NCBI GenBank assembly: GCA_039980455.1
Contig: JBDXCG010000003.1
Coordinates: 1,426,001 to 1,490,000 of the forward strand
Direction of reading: 5' to 3'
DNA length: 64,000 bases
Source of the DNA: CALINF01 sp039980455
Lineage (GTDB): Bacteria > Pseudomonadota > Gammaproteobacteria > Pseudomonadales > Halieaceae
A program made the translations under genes and the position numbers. Every line of letters starts with the position of its first letter. The stretch's first letter is position 1. A model generated the notes under the pieces. The model was not told the origin of the DNA. It searched no databases and worked only from the letters and a program-made list of their open reading frames with translations. Of this stretch, positions 43,524-53,175 are shown in pieces.

Positions 43524-45571
43524 ATCGCAATAATACACCCTGGACAGTGCAGCCCTATGCCAACGTCGACTGGCCCCGGGGTGATACCCCCACATCCAAA
43601 GAATTCGAAGATGTCTATTTTTCAAGTGACAATGGCTTAGCTGAAAGTCGTTATGTTTTTCTTGATGGCAACTCGCTCCCCGAACGTTGGCATAGCCATC
43701 ACGGGTCTGTTTTTACCATAGCGGAGACAGGGTTTGGCACTGGGCTCAACTTTTTGTTGGCCTGGCAAGCGCATGAATCCTCCGCTGCCCCTCGACCCAG
43801 ACTGCACTTTATTTCGGTCGAGAAATATCCGCTATCACCCGATGATCTCTCGCGGGCACTCGCCCCTTGGCTTGAGTTATCACAATACGCAGAGGCTTTA
43901 CTGGCCCAATATCCGCTGCCGATTCGTGGCAATCATAGGCTTCTCTTTGACGATGGCCGAGTAATTCTTGACCTATGGTTTGAGGATGGACAGGAATGGC
44001 TGGAGGATCTTGCCTCGCGTAAAGACAGGATAGTGGATGCATGGTTTCTGGACGGATTCACCCCGGCAAGAAACGAGTCTCTGTGGTCCGCAGCGGTACT
44101 GAACGCTGTTGCGAGGCTGAGTCATACCTCAACGACACTCGCAACATTTACTGCCGCGGGACAGGTCAGGCGCGACCTTGAGACTGCGGGTTTTACAATG
44201 AGCAAGGCAGCCGGCTTCGGTCGCAAGAGAGAATGCTTGCGGGGCGTATTTGCAGGCTCAACCGATACCCACGAAAAATCAGAAGCGCCTTTGTCACGAC
44301 GCCGACGACGACAGCAAACTACCGCCTACACGCCCTGGGACCTGCCACAGACGGCGCAGCAACTGCCCGTAAGTGCAATTGTGCTGGGCGCCGGCCTCGC
44401 TGGCTGCACGACTGCCTATGCTCTGGCCACTAGAGGTATTCCCGTAAAATTGGTGGAGCGCAATCACGTTGCCAGTGCCGCTTCGGGTAACGAGCAGGGC
44501 GTCCTCTATACGCGATTTTCAACTAAACATTCATCGCTTACGGACTTTGCTTTGCAGAGCTACTCGTTCGCGCACCGTTGGTATCGCACTCAGCTAGAAT
44601 CAGGGCAACTAAAAGACGGGGATGATGGCGCCTTATGCGGCTGTTTTCAGCAAATGCCAAACGCGGATAACCTGGCCAAACTAACCGACGTTCTCGCCAC
44701 TATCCCGGAATTGGCCTCTCGTACCTCCGTTGAAGAAGCCGAAACCCTGCTGGGAGTAAAGCCCGCACACGATGGACTCTGGCTGCCAGACTCAGGCTGG
44801 ATCAATCCAGCTGCCCTCTGTCGCGCACTGGTCTCACACCCATTGATCTCACTACATGAAAACTGCGGTGAGTTGGAACTGTCTTATAAGCAACAACAGT
44901 GGGTTGTCAGCAATGAATCACACACATTTACCGCACCCTGCGCCATTATTGCGACCGGCTGTCAGGCGGGAGAACTCAGCGGGCTAAGCTGGCTGCCCAC
45001 CCGGGCTATCCGCGGCCAGACCACCCGCCTACCCGCCAGCAATGCAACACATAGGCTCAAGGCGGCATTCTGTCACGAGGGTTATATCGCACCTGCCCAA
45101 GGCGAGAATCACTGCATCGGTGCCACGTTCGATCTGAATAGTGACGATTCACACGTTCAGATCGAGGACCATCAGCGAAATCTCGATGCGCTCGGACGCG
45201 CCGCACCCCTGTGGCAAACATCTCTAGGTGATATTAACGCTGCGCAGCTCACGGGACGAACCGGCTTTCGCTGTGCAAGCCCGGACTATTTGCCGCTGGC
45301 GGGGCCGGTGCCCGAGCTAACGCCTTTCCTCGCTGCCTTTTCGGATTTACGTGATAACGCTCGCCGACATATCGATCAATGCGGCCACTACCAGCCCGGA
45401 CTGTATCTTACGATAGGCCATGGCTCTCGTGGTCTAACGTCTACGCCATTGTGTGCAGAACTGTTGGCCAGTACTATTTGCGGCGAATCATCACCGCTCA
45501 GCCGTGAACTGTCTCGCGCTGTGGCACCGGCACGATTTCTGATACGCGATCTCATTCGCCAGAAGAGGTAA
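43520..45571 (+). CDS. mnmC: Bifunctional tRNA 5-methylaminomethyl-2-thiouridine biosynthesis protein MnmC
   Basis: 683 residues with two fused domains. The N-terminal MnmD/methyltransferase domain (about 1-245) opens with PWTVQPYANVDWPRGDTPTS and has FTIAETGFGTGLNFLLAW as the SAM site. The C-terminal FAD oxidoreductase (MnmC1, from about residue 280) has VLGAGLAGCTTAYALATRG as FAD site. Together they convert cmnm5s2U34 to nm5 and then mnm5s2U34 in tRNA wobble positions. Starts by overlap with the previous gene, next gene after 12 bp. Confidence 0.95.
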   Translation: MNRNNTPWTVQPYANVDWPRGDTPTSKEFEDVYFSSDNGLAESRYVFLDGNSLPERWHSHHGSVFTIAETGFGTGLNFLLAWQAHESSAAPRPRLHFISVEKYPLSPDDLSRALAPWLELSQYAEALLAQYPLPIRGNHRLLFDDGRVILDLWFEDGQEWLEDLASRKDRIVDAWFLDGFTPARNESLWSAAVLNAVARLSHTSTTLATFTAAGQVRRDLETAGFTMSKAAGFGRKRECLRGVFAGSTDTHEKSEAPLSRRRRRQQTTAYTPWDLPQTAQQLPVSAIVLGAGLAGCTTAYALATRGIPVKLVERNHVASAASGNEQGVLYTRFSTKHSSLTDFALQSYSFAHRWYRTQLESGQLKDGDDGALCGCFQQMPNADNLAKLTDVLATIPELASRTSVEEAETLLGVKPAHDGLWLPDSGWINPAALCRALVSHPLISLHENCGELELSYKQQQWVVSNESHTFTAPCAIIATGCQAGELSGLSWLPTRAIRGQTTRLPASNATHRLKAAFCHEGYIAPAQGENHCIGATFDLNSDDSHVQIEDHQRNLDALGRAAPLWQTSLGDINAAQLTGRTGFRCASPDYLPLAGPVPELTPFLAAFSDLRDNARRHIDQCGHYQPGLYLTIGHGSRGLTSTPLCAELLASTICGESSPLSRELSRAVAPARFLIRDLIRQKR

Positions 45572-45583
45572 TGACACAGAGTT

Positions 45584-46384
45584 ATGCGCACTACCCCTGT
45601 AATCGCCTGCTTGCTGGCTCTGCTAGTCAATAGCGTTCCAGCCATCGCGGTTGAACTCTATACGGTTGAGGTAGTGACCACCAAACCGCAGGATCGATCG
45701 TTATTTACACAAGGGCTGCAGATTATCGATGGTCAACTTTATGTGGGTACGGGGCAGTATGGCGAGTCCCGGCTTCTGCGCTACGATTGGCCCGACATGA
45801 CCCTCAATCATGAGCACCCGCTGGATCCCAGACTATTTGGTGAAGGCGTGACGGTGCTAAATGATCGGGTTTACCAACTCACCTGGCGCAGCGGCCTGTT
45901 GTTCACTTATCAGCGCGACACACTTGAGATGCTGGAAGTATCGCGGATACCCACGCAGGGCTGGGGACTCACCCACGATGGGCAGAACCTGATTTTGAGC
46001 GACGGCAGTAACCGCTTATATTTTATTGATCCCAAAGAACAGCGACTGACGCGCTCGGTGTCCGTAACTCAAAAGGGTCTACCCGTTAACAGGCTCAACG
46101 AACTGGAATGGATCGAGGGAAAGATTTGGGCGAACGTTTATCAAACCGATCGCATCGTCATCATTGACCCCGATAGTGGGAACATCACCGGAAGCATTGA
46201 CCTGACGGGTTTATTACCCATGATGGAGCGCCTCCCAGACACGGATGTACTCAACGGTATCGCTTACGAACAAGACAGCGGAAATATCTGGGTCACAGGA
46301 AAGCGTTGGCCTTACCTCTACCAGATCAAATTGATACCTCAGGCAGAGGCGGACGAGACTCGCACCGATGCTAAAACACGTTAG
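45584..46384 (+). CDS. Glutaminyl-peptide cyclotransferase (beta-propeller, plant/bacterial type)
   Basis: 266 residues with signal peptide MRTTPVIACLLALLVNSVPA, followed by a five-bladed propeller: SLFTQGLQIIDGQLYVGTGQYGES, EGVTVLNDRVYQLTW, GWGLTHDGQNLILSDGS, RLNELEWIEGKIWANVYQTDRI and DVLNGIAYEQDSGNIWVTGK. These are the fixed blocks of papaya-type QC, which cyclises N-terminal glutamine of secreted proteins to pyroglutamate. It acts in the periplasm. 12 bp after mnmC. Confidence 0.93.
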   Translation: MRTTPVIACLLALLVNSVPAIAVELYTVEVVTTKPQDRSLFTQGLQIIDGQLYVGTGQYGESRLLRYDWPDMTLNHEHPLDPRLFGEGVTVLNDRVYQLTWRSGLLFTYQRDTLEMLEVSRIPTQGWGLTHDGQNLILSDGSNRLYFIDPKEQRLTRSVSVTQKGLPVNRLNELEWIEGKIWANVYQTDRIVIIDPDSGNITGSIDLTGLLPMMERLPDTDVLNGIAYEQDSGNIWVTGKRWPYLYQIKLIPQAEADETRTDAKTR

Positions 46385-46477
46385 AATGCCGCACGACTAG
46401 CTAGACTGACACGTTACCTGCCAAGGCGGGCAGATAGACACAACCCATATCGCCCTACCCCGGACACAGAGACTTAT

Positions 46478-49423
46478 ATGACCCACGCGCCATCGACCAA
46501 AACGGAACACTCCGCTTTTCGTGAACTTCGCAGCGAAACCATACCATCGCTGAATGTTCGAGTAGAGCAGTACGAGCATGTCAAAACGGGTGCAATGCAC
46601 TATCACTTGGCCGCTGACAGTAGTGAGAATGTGTTTCTAGTGGCATTGCGCACGGTACCGCACGACTCAACGGGTGTAGCTCACATACTCGAGCATACCG
46701 CCTTATGTGGCAGCGAACGCTTTCCAGTACGCGACCCTTTCTTCATGATGTTGCGCCGCTCTCTGAACACGTTTATGAATGCGTTCACCAGTTCCGACTG
46801 GACCGCTTACCCTTTCGCCAGCCAGAATCGCAAGGACTTTGGCAATCTACTCGATGTCTATTTGGACGCTGTGTTTTTCTCTCGGCTCGACCCACTGGAC
46901 TTTGCTCAGGAAGGTCACCGTATCGAATTTGAAGATCCCAAAAATGCAGACAGCGATCTTGTGTATAAGGGCGTCGTATTCAATGAAATGAAGGGAGCAA
47001 TGAGCTCCGTCAGCAGTACACTGTGGCAAACGCTCTGTCACCACCTGTTTCCCACCACTACCTATCATTACAATAGTGGCGGCGATCCGGCTCACATTCC
47101 GGACCTCAGTTACGAAGACCTCAAGGCTTTTTACAAAAGCCACTATCACCCCACCAATGCGATCTTCATGACCTTCGGTGATATTCCTGCTTCAGAGCAC
47201 CAGCTGGCTTTTGAAGATAAAGCGTTGCATCGCTTCGAGAAACTGGACGATCGTATTGCTGTGCAAGCCGAAAAGCGGCTCACCTCGCCACAGCGCGTTC
47301 AGGAAGTGTATGCGCTGGATGAATCTGGCGACACAACGGGAAAAACCCATATCGTAGTAGGCTGGATGCTCGGCGAGAGCACCAATCTTGAGGAAATGCT
47401 GGAAGCTCAGCTCCTGTCTAGCGTGCTGCTAGACAATAGCGCCTCTCCACTGCAACACGCACTGGAAACCACTGATCTGGGACTGGCGCCCTCCCCCTTA
47501 TGTGGGCTTGAAGACAGCATGCGTGAGCTGGTGTTTGTTTGTGGCATAGAGGGCAGCGAGGCAGAGCACACAGAGGCACTTGAGGCGATGGTCACTGATG
47601 TTATCACTCAAGTCGCCGAAGACGGGGTGCCACTGGAGCGCCTTGAGGCAGTCCTGCATCAGCTGGAACTGCATCAACGAGAAATCAGCGGAGACAGCTA
47701 TCCCTATGGTTTGCAATTGATTTTGCAAGCGCTAGGTTGTGCAACGCATTACAGCGATCCGATTGCGGTGTTAAACCTTGATCCGGTGATCGATTCATTG
47801 AGAGAGCGAATCACCGATCCAAACTACATCCGCAGCCTGGCAAGCAAGTTGCTGCTGGACAACCCGCATCGCGTAACGCTGGTTATGAGCCCCGACCAGG
47901 CATTATCAGAGCAGCGCAGACAAGCGGAACGCTCCCGATTGGATGCCATGAAATCCACTATGGACCCTCAGCAGCAACAGGGAGTGATTGACCTCGCACA
48001 GAAACTGGCAGAGAGGCAGACGCAGGAAGACGACGAGAGCATACTGCCTAAAGTTGAATTGAGTGATGTACCGTCAGGTCTCCCCGAACTTACGTGCCAG
48101 ACTTCTCGCCACAATGGCGTCGCAATAACCGGGTATGGCCAGGGCACGAATGGACTGGTTTATCAGCAGGTGGTGGCACCAGTAGCCGCACTAACTGACG
48201 AACAATTAACTCACTTGCCTTACTACACCAACATGCTGACCGAGCTGGGACTGGGTAGCGACGATTATCTAGCCACTCAGAATCGTCAGTCCTCTACGGT
48301 AGGCGCTATTAATGCGTTTACCTCAATAAGAGGCAACGTGGATGACGAACAGCAACTCACCGCCAACATTGTATTGTCGTCCAAGGCACTTATACGCAAC
48401 CGCACAGCGCAAGCGCAATTACTCCATGACACTTTGCACAAAGCAGGATTTGGGGAGTTAAGCCGCATCCGCGACTTGGTGAATCAGCAACGCGCTCGGC
48501 GTGAGCAGTCTGTTACTGGCAATGGCCATGGACTTGCTATGTCCGCTGCCAGCGCCGGCATGAGCCCATTGGCAAAACTTAATCATGAGCTGTCCGGCCT
48601 GGCAGGAATACAGTCAATCAAGCGACTTGATGATTCACTAAAAGATGATGCGTCACTCGCAGCGTTTGCTGCATCATTGGCGAGCATTCATGAGCAACAG
48701 TTGCAGGCGCCTATTGAGATTCTCGCAATTTCTGAAGCCCATCAGTTAAACAGCGTTGAGACAGCAATTCGTGATGTCTGGCAGCAATCTGCACCGGGGC
48801 AAGCAGGCACCTTAGCCCTGGAGCCAATCCGCGAACGACGTTCCGAGTTTTGGGTAGCCACCACGGCAGTAAACTTCTGTGCGAGAGCCTACCCCACAGT
48901 GCCTGTGGGTCACGATGACGCAGCCGCACTCATAGTTCTGGGTGGCTTTCTTCGCAACGGCTTCTTGCACCGAACCATTCGCGAACAAGGTGGCGCCTAT
49001 GGTGGGGGGGCGAGCCAGGATGCAGGCATTGCCGCTTTCCGCTTCTACTCCTTTCGAGACCCCCGCCTCACCGAAACGCTGGATGATTTCGATTCGTCTA
49101 TAAAGTGGATGCTCGAGTCAAAACACGACTACCGTGCGCTAGAGGAGGCCGTCCTGGGTGTTATTGGCTCGATGGACAAACCCAGCTCACCAGCAGGTGA
49201 GGCGAAGCATCATTTCCATAATAGACTGTTTGGTAGAACACATGCGCAACGAGAAGCATTGCGGGCTGGCATTCTTGCCGTGACCCTGGATGATCTCAGG
49301 CACGTCACCGAAACCTATCTAAGGCCGGAACTCGCCAGCACTGCAGTTGTTTCAAATAGCGAGCAACTCGCAGACTCGGCAGGATTGCGAGAAGCGCTCA
49401 ATATGAACACCATTGAGCTGTAG
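46478..49423 (+). CDS. M16C metalloprotease, PreP/presequence protease-like
   Basis: 981 residues, close to mitochondrial/chloroplast PreP and its bacterial relatives. The zinc motif is HILEHTALCG (H-x-x-E-H) at about residue 70, with the distal Glu in VVFNEMKGAMSS near residue 170. A second, inactive M16 half follows, including GGGASQDAG. It has no signal peptide, so it would act in the cytoplasm, degrading peptides. ATG at 46478 has an adequate spacing to the upstream gene (93 bp). Confidence 0.93.
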   Translation: MTHAPSTKTEHSAFRELRSETIPSLNVRVEQYEHVKTGAMHYHLAADSSENVFLVALRTVPHDSTGVAHILEHTALCGSERFPVRDPFFMMLRRSLNTFMNAFTSSDWTAYPFASQNRKDFGNLLDVYLDAVFFSRLDPLDFAQEGHRIEFEDPKNADSDLVYKGVVFNEMKGAMSSVSSTLWQTLCHHLFPTTTYHYNSGGDPAHIPDLSYEDLKAFYKSHYHPTNAIFMTFGDIPASEHQLAFEDKALHRFEKLDDRIAVQAEKRLTSPQRVQEVYALDESGDTTGKTHIVVGWMLGESTNLEEMLEAQLLSSVLLDNSASPLQHALETTDLGLAPSPLCGLEDSMRELVFVCGIEGSEAEHTEALEAMVTDVITQVAEDGVPLERLEAVLHQLELHQREISGDSYPYGLQLILQALGCATHYSDPIAVLNLDPVIDSLRERITDPNYIRSLASKLLLDNPHRVTLVMSPDQALSEQRRQAERSRLDAMKSTMDPQQQQGVIDLAQKLAERQTQEDDESILPKVELSDVPSGLPELTCQTSRHNGVAITGYGQGTNGLVYQQVVAPVAALTDEQLTHLPYYTNMLTELGLGSDDYLATQNRQSSTVGAINAFTSIRGNVDDEQQLTANIVLSSKALIRNRTAQAQLLHDTLHKAGFGELSRIRDLVNQQRARREQSVTGNGHGLAMSAASAGMSPLAKLNHELSGLAGIQSIKRLDDSLKDDASLAAFAASLASIHEQQLQAPIEILAISEAHQLNSVETAIRDVWQQSAPGQAGTLALEPIRERRSEFWVATTAVNFCARAYPTVPVGHDDAAALIVLGGFLRNGFLHRTIREQGGAYGGGASQDAGIAAFRFYSFRDPRLTETLDDFDSSIKWMLESKHDYRALEEAVLGVIGSMDKPSSPAGEAKHHFHNRLFGRTHAQREALRAGILAVTLDDLRHVTETYLRPELASTAVVSNSEQLADSAGLREALNMNTIEL

Positions 49424-49506
49424 CATATCGGCACCCAACTACTACACCGGGGCAAACAGCTGCCCCGGCAGTTCGTATGCCCTGCTACGCATCACTTGTG
49501 ATTCAC

Positions 49507-49695
49507 TCAGTCAATCTGCGCTCTAGTCTCAGTTTGTTGCGATTCTGACAGCTCGGGCTCTTTGGTCGAATAATCCAATATCCCGGATACTAATCCACCG
49601 CGCTCTACATCAGATTGTGTCCAGGAACTCACTCCGAGCAAAACCAGACTGGTTGCCGCCAGTACACCTTGCCATTTACTCAGTCGTAATCTCAT
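49507..49695 (-). CDS. Small predicted envelope protein, divergent from cpxR
   Basis: 62 residues from ATG at 49695, which has GAGGAAG at a good distance upstream. Layout: basic start (MRLRLSKW), one hydrophobic helix (GVLAATSLVLLGVSS), then a 40-residue acidic tail ending QTETRAQID. It is a single-TM or secreted protein, not a recognised family. The CpxR-box-like site at 49774-49788 sits between it and the response regulator gene, so it may be part of the Cpx-type regulon. Real by ribosome binding site and regulatory context. Confidence 0.6.
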   Translation of the reverse strand: MRLRLSKWQGVLAATSLVLLGVSSWTQSDVERGGLVSGILDYSTKEPELSESQQTETRAQID

Positions 49696-49773
49696 ACGCC
49701 GCTTCCTCAATCATCACGTTTCTGAAGTTGACAAACTTTACCGACCGCGCGCGTAAACGAGTGCGGACAGCGG

Positions 49774-49788
49774 GTAAAGAAATGTTAA
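49774..49788. promoter_or_regulatory. CpxR-box-like site between the small protein and cpxR
   Basis: GTAAA at 49774-49778, five spacer bases, GTTAA at 49784-49788: nine of ten to the known GTAAA-N5-GTAAA CpxR box. It lies in the 195 bp divergent region between the small protein gene and the response regulator gene and could control both, including autoregulation. Confidence 0.5.
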
Positions 49789-49890
49789 GAAAGCGATTTA
49801 TGAAGTAAAGGTAGTCGACACCGTGGCAGGGATTCTCCACACTAACGTTCTACACTATTGTGTTTAGCCAGCGCGAGGAAAATTTTCACC

Positions 49891-50583
49891 GTGACGTTTA
49901 GCGTTTTACTCATCGATGACGATATCGAGCTCTGCAGCTTGCTCGCAGACTTTCTATCTCTCGAGGGGTTTGCCGTTCATGCTGTCCACAATGGATCGGA
50001 AGCGATTGAGCATCTACGAGATACCAGTTACGACTCGATTGTGCTTGATATCATGTTACCCGGACTGCAAGGGTTGGATGTGTTGCGCCAATTGCGTGCT
50101 TTCAGCGCTACGCCAGTTCTTATGCTCACGGCACGTGGAGAAGATACCGATAGGATTGTGGGCCTGGAACTCGGCGCAGATGACTATCTACCCAAACCTT
50201 GTAATCCTCGGGAACTAGCTGCAAGACTGCGTGCGATTTTGCGCCGCGCCAAGCCCGCATCAGACAATACCGGCGATCTTACAATTGATGGTACACACCT
50301 GAACCAATCTAATCGTAGCGGAACACACGGTGGCGCAGATCTACAGCTAACCAGTGCGGAGTTCAATGTTTTGTTTGTGCTGATGAGTCAAGCCGGGACC
50401 GTTGTCAACAAAGATACAATCAGCCTGGAGGCACTGGGACGGCACCAGTCTGCCTACGACCGCAGCGTTGATGTGCACATCAGCAAGATCCGCAAGAAAC
50501 TGGCCCTATGCGGAGGTAACGACCTTATTGTTAGCGTGCGCGGGGCAGGCTACCAGTTCGCCAGAAATCAGCAGGACAACTGA
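49891..50583 (+). CDS. cpxR: Response regulator, CpxR-like (OmpR family)
   Basis: 230 residues from the GTG at 49891, which has GAGGA upstream; a TTG 33 bases earlier is less likely. Receiver domain with acidic triad D9-D11, phosphoacceptor D53 in VLDIMLPG, the Lys at K102 (YLPKPCN). Winged-helix trans_reg_C domain follows from about residue 140 (LTSAEFNVLFVLM and YDRSVDVHISKIRKKL). It precedes its histidine kinase with a 5 bp gap. The Cpx assignment rests on the sequence resemblance and the box upstream. Confidence 0.87.
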   Translation: MTFSVLLIDDDIELCSLLADFLSLEGFAVHAVHNGSEAIEHLRDTSYDSIVLDIMLPGLQGLDVLRQLRAFSATPVLMLTARGEDTDRIVGLELGADDYLPKPCNPRELAARLRAILRRAKPASDNTGDLTIDGTHLNQSNRSGTHGGADLQLTSAEFNVLFVLMSQAGTVVNKDTISLEALGRHQSAYDRSVDVHISKIRKKLALCGGNDLIVSVRGAGYQFARNQQDN

Positions 50584-50588
50584 CCCCC

Positions 50589-51947
50589 GTGCGCAATCGA
50601 CTGTTCTTCAAAGCATTCCTGGGCTTTTGGCTAGTCAGTATCTGCATTCTGCTAGCTGGAATCGCAGCGACTCGCTATTTTGACCTTTTGCCAACGGACG
50701 GTGGCAACAGACAAGGTCGACCCGGACCTCCACCAGAGTACCTGGTACGGTTAATGTACAGCTTACAGAATGCATCCGACGAAGAGCTGCCCGCACTCGT
50801 CGACAAAACCGAAGCACGCGGTAACGTCACGCTCTATTTGCTAAACCGGCAAGGCGAAGAAATTCTGGGGAAAGAAACACCTCGCGAAGCGCGACGCGCA
50901 GCGGATCAACTGAAGGGACGCAAGCGACGGGCATCCGTTGAATCTCCACAGGGACGCTTTCTCGCACACGCTCTGTATCGACGAGAGCAAGGACCTCTAA
51001 AAGTGGTTGCCCACTTTAAATCGCAGGGTACTCTTCAGGAGTTACTACTAGGCAACTCCTGGTTGCGCATTGCGATCGCAGTTCTGCTAAGCGGAACTTT
51101 CTGCTATCTCGCCACGTTATTGATGACTCGAAGATTGGCCACGATGAGCCGAGTATCGCGCCAACTGGCTCAGGGCGACCTTGAAGCCAGAATTCCCGTT
51201 AGAGAGCGTGGCGGGGATGAAACAGATGATCTGGCACGAGATTTCAACGAAATGGCCGATCAGCTGAAGCAGCGGATACAGGCCCAGCGGCGACTTCTAC
51301 AGGATGTATCTCATGAGCTGCGCTCCCCCTTAGCGCGACTAAAGATTGCGCTTGCGATGGCACAGGATCACCCCGATGCAGCCGCACAGTACCTGAGCCG
51401 AATGGAAAAAGAGACCGATCGACTCAACGACCTCATTGGTCAGCTGTTAACCATACAGGGAGCCGCAGTGGTACTAGACAGACATATTGACCTGGTTACC
51501 CTGCTTAAGATGGTGACCTCCGATGCTCAGTTTGAGGCCAACACAGAGAAACAATCTGTACAGGTACTTTTTCAATGTGATCTGGAGGAAGCCATTGTCG
51601 CCACAGCAGGCGACCTGCTGCAAAAGGGCTTCGAGAACATCGTTAGAAACGCAATAAAGTACACCCAACCGGACACCGCTGTGATCGTCTCGCTCCTACG
51701 TCGAGGTTCAGATTACATCGTGACTGTGACGGACGAAGGCCCGGGTGTACCAACGCAGGATCTGGACAATATCTTCGAGGCGTTTTACCGCATCGACCAA
51801 GCCAGAGGACGTGATTCAGGCGGCTACGGATTGGGACTGGCGATTAGCAAGCAGGCTATAGCTCAGCATGGCGGCAGCATCCTGGCCACAAACATGGCGC
51901 GTGGTCTTCAAATAACCGTTTCTCTACCGCGCGAGGCTTCATCCTAG
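50589..51947 (+). CDS. cpxA: Sensor histidine kinase, CpxA-like
   Basis: 452 residues, GTG start. Two TM segments (about 7-29 and 158-179) bound a periplasmic domain of about 130 residues. HAMP follows (181-233), then HisKA with the phosphorylated H242 in VSHELRSPLARLK, then HATPase with N box FENIVRNAIKYT, VTDEGPGV and GGYGLGLAI. The receiver gene precedes it, so the pair works as a two-component system, probably sensing envelope stress. The periplasmic domain diverges from E. coli CpxA, so the signal may differ. Confidence 0.87.
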   Translation: MRNRLFFKAFLGFWLVSICILLAGIAATRYFDLLPTDGGNRQGRPGPPPEYLVRLMYSLQNASDEELPALVDKTEARGNVTLYLLNRQGEEILGKETPREARRAADQLKGRKRRASVESPQGRFLAHALYRREQGPLKVVAHFKSQGTLQELLLGNSWLRIAIAVLLSGTFCYLATLLMTRRLATMSRVSRQLAQGDLEARIPVRERGGDETDDLARDFNEMADQLKQRIQAQRRLLQDVSHELRSPLARLKIALAMAQDHPDAAAQYLSRMEKETDRLNDLIGQLLTIQGAAVVLDRHIDLVTLLKMVTSDAQFEANTEKQSVQVLFQCDLEEAIVATAGDLLQKGFENIVRNAIKYTQPDTAVIVSLLRRGSDYIVTVTDEGPGVPTQDLDNIFEAFYRIDQARGRDSGGYGLGLAISKQAIAQHGGSILATNMARGLQITVSLPREASS

Positions 51948-51975
51948 CTTTCATGAACAGCCACACAGCCACACA

Positions 51976-52647
51976 CTAAGATTTACTCAACAGTAGTAGC
52001 GTGCCCCGACCGCCACTGAGAAACATCGGCATAAATTGCCACCGCGAGAGAATTCGATTACCCCAACTTGGGTCCGCTAAATTAATTCTGCCGTCAGTCA
52101 GTGGCGGCTTGATCACGGTGAAGTGCGGCGAGCCTCGATAATCAATAAAGGCAATGGCAGGCTGCTGTAGCTTCATGAAAGCCGCCGAGGATACAACAAC
52201 GCCCATTGCATATATGCCGTAGTGATTCGCTACCTTGCGAAGAATAGCCAAAGAAACCCCGCGCTCTTTCCAATCAGTTGCCAACTCCCACTCGTTCGCT
52301 CTGCTGGTGAGCAGTTCAAGCAGCGAAGGTTCGGAGACTTCGATGCCAAAACTCAACTGCATAAGCGTTGCCAGAGCGGCGATACCGCAGCTGTAATCCA
52401 GAGACTGCTTTACAACGCCTCTATCGCGTCGCTCTATCCATGTTGCAAATAGAGGTTGAGAATACGCGCCCGTTCGAGTTGAAGAAGCTGAAGCACTGGC
52501 TCGGTCAGTAACCTGTCGACTGGCTCCCTTAGCCTCCATACTTTTTGTCAGGGCTATTGCACAGAACAAGCCAACTGACAGCACTAACAATTTTGCCGCA
52601 CTACCTGAAAAAAATAGCTCGCCACGTTGCACGGTAAGCCTTAGCAT
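51976..52647 (-). CDS. C39-family cysteine peptidase, stand-alone and membrane/exported
   Basis: 223 residues. N-terminal hydrophobic segment (about 18-34) as a signal or anchor, then the C39 domain with the full catalytic set: Q81 and C87 in QSLDYSCGIAALATLM, H175 in SPHFTVI and D192 in LADPSWGN. C39 peptidases usually sit on ABC exporters and cut leaders after a double glycine; here there is no ABC part. The closest functional model is FapD of the Fap functional-amyloid system. Its gene is the last of four on this strand, together with a 2TM protein, a small secreted peptide and a beta barrel. Confidence 0.85.
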   Translation of the reverse strand: MLRLTVQRGELFFSGSAAKLLVLSVGLFCAIALTKSMEAKGASRQVTDRASASASSTRTGAYSQPLFATWIERRDRGVVKQSLDYSCGIAALATLMQLSFGIEVSEPSLLELLTSRANEWELATDWKERGVSLAILRKVANHYGIYAMGVVVSSAAFMKLQQPAIAFIDYRGSPHFTVIKPPLTDGRINLADPSWGNRILSRWQFMPMFLSGGRGTLLLLSKS

Positions 52648-52650
52648 CGG

Positions 52651-52944
52651 TCAGTCGAACGGAAAAGCTGCCGGCGGGCGATAATTTTGCTGAAGTGTTC
52701 TCACGTCTTTACATGCGCGCTGCACGCCCCAATACCAAGCAAGCGCATTGCATACCAAAAACTCAGCAATCAGCAGCAAGGCAATCACCTCAAGTGTCCA
52801 GCTGGACTCACTCACCCAAAACAGCAGCAGCGTTACTATGAGCAGTGGAAGCCATGTCTGAATCAGAAACCGCAGCCAGTATTTAGTGAAGCGGCGCCTA
52901 AAGCGCTCATCGTTCAGTTTTCGCTCCAACTCAGGGTGCCTCAT
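52651..52944 (-). CDS. Two-TM small membrane protein
   Basis: 97 residues with two TM helices (about 27-45 and 50-72) and charged ends: basic start RRRFTKYWLRF, then a cytosolic tail. It could be a small scaffold or exporter subunit. The stop is 3 bases before the C39 gene start, so the two are probably translated together. Unknown family, similar to the 2TM-domain proteins. Confidence 0.6.
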   Translation of the reverse strand: MRHPELERKLNDERFRRRFTKYWLRFLIQTWLPLLIVTLLLFWVSESSWTLEVIALLLIAEFLVCNALAWYWGVQRACKDVRTLQQNYRPPAAFPFD

Positions 52945-53175
52945 ATCTCTACCTCAGCCGCCTTTATTGATCGATGGTAATCTCGTACCAGCCGATGCCT
53001 GCCTCATTACTTGAGCGAACTAGGGCGTAGTGAAAGTCAGCATATGCTCGCCGATATTCCAATGCGCCCCGCCCTCTTATGTATATAGGCTAGAAAAACC
53101 CAAATTTCTTGCCTTTGGCCTCTCATAAGCCTTGCTCGTGCTATTTTTCTTTCAATTCAAGCACCATGCTAATCA

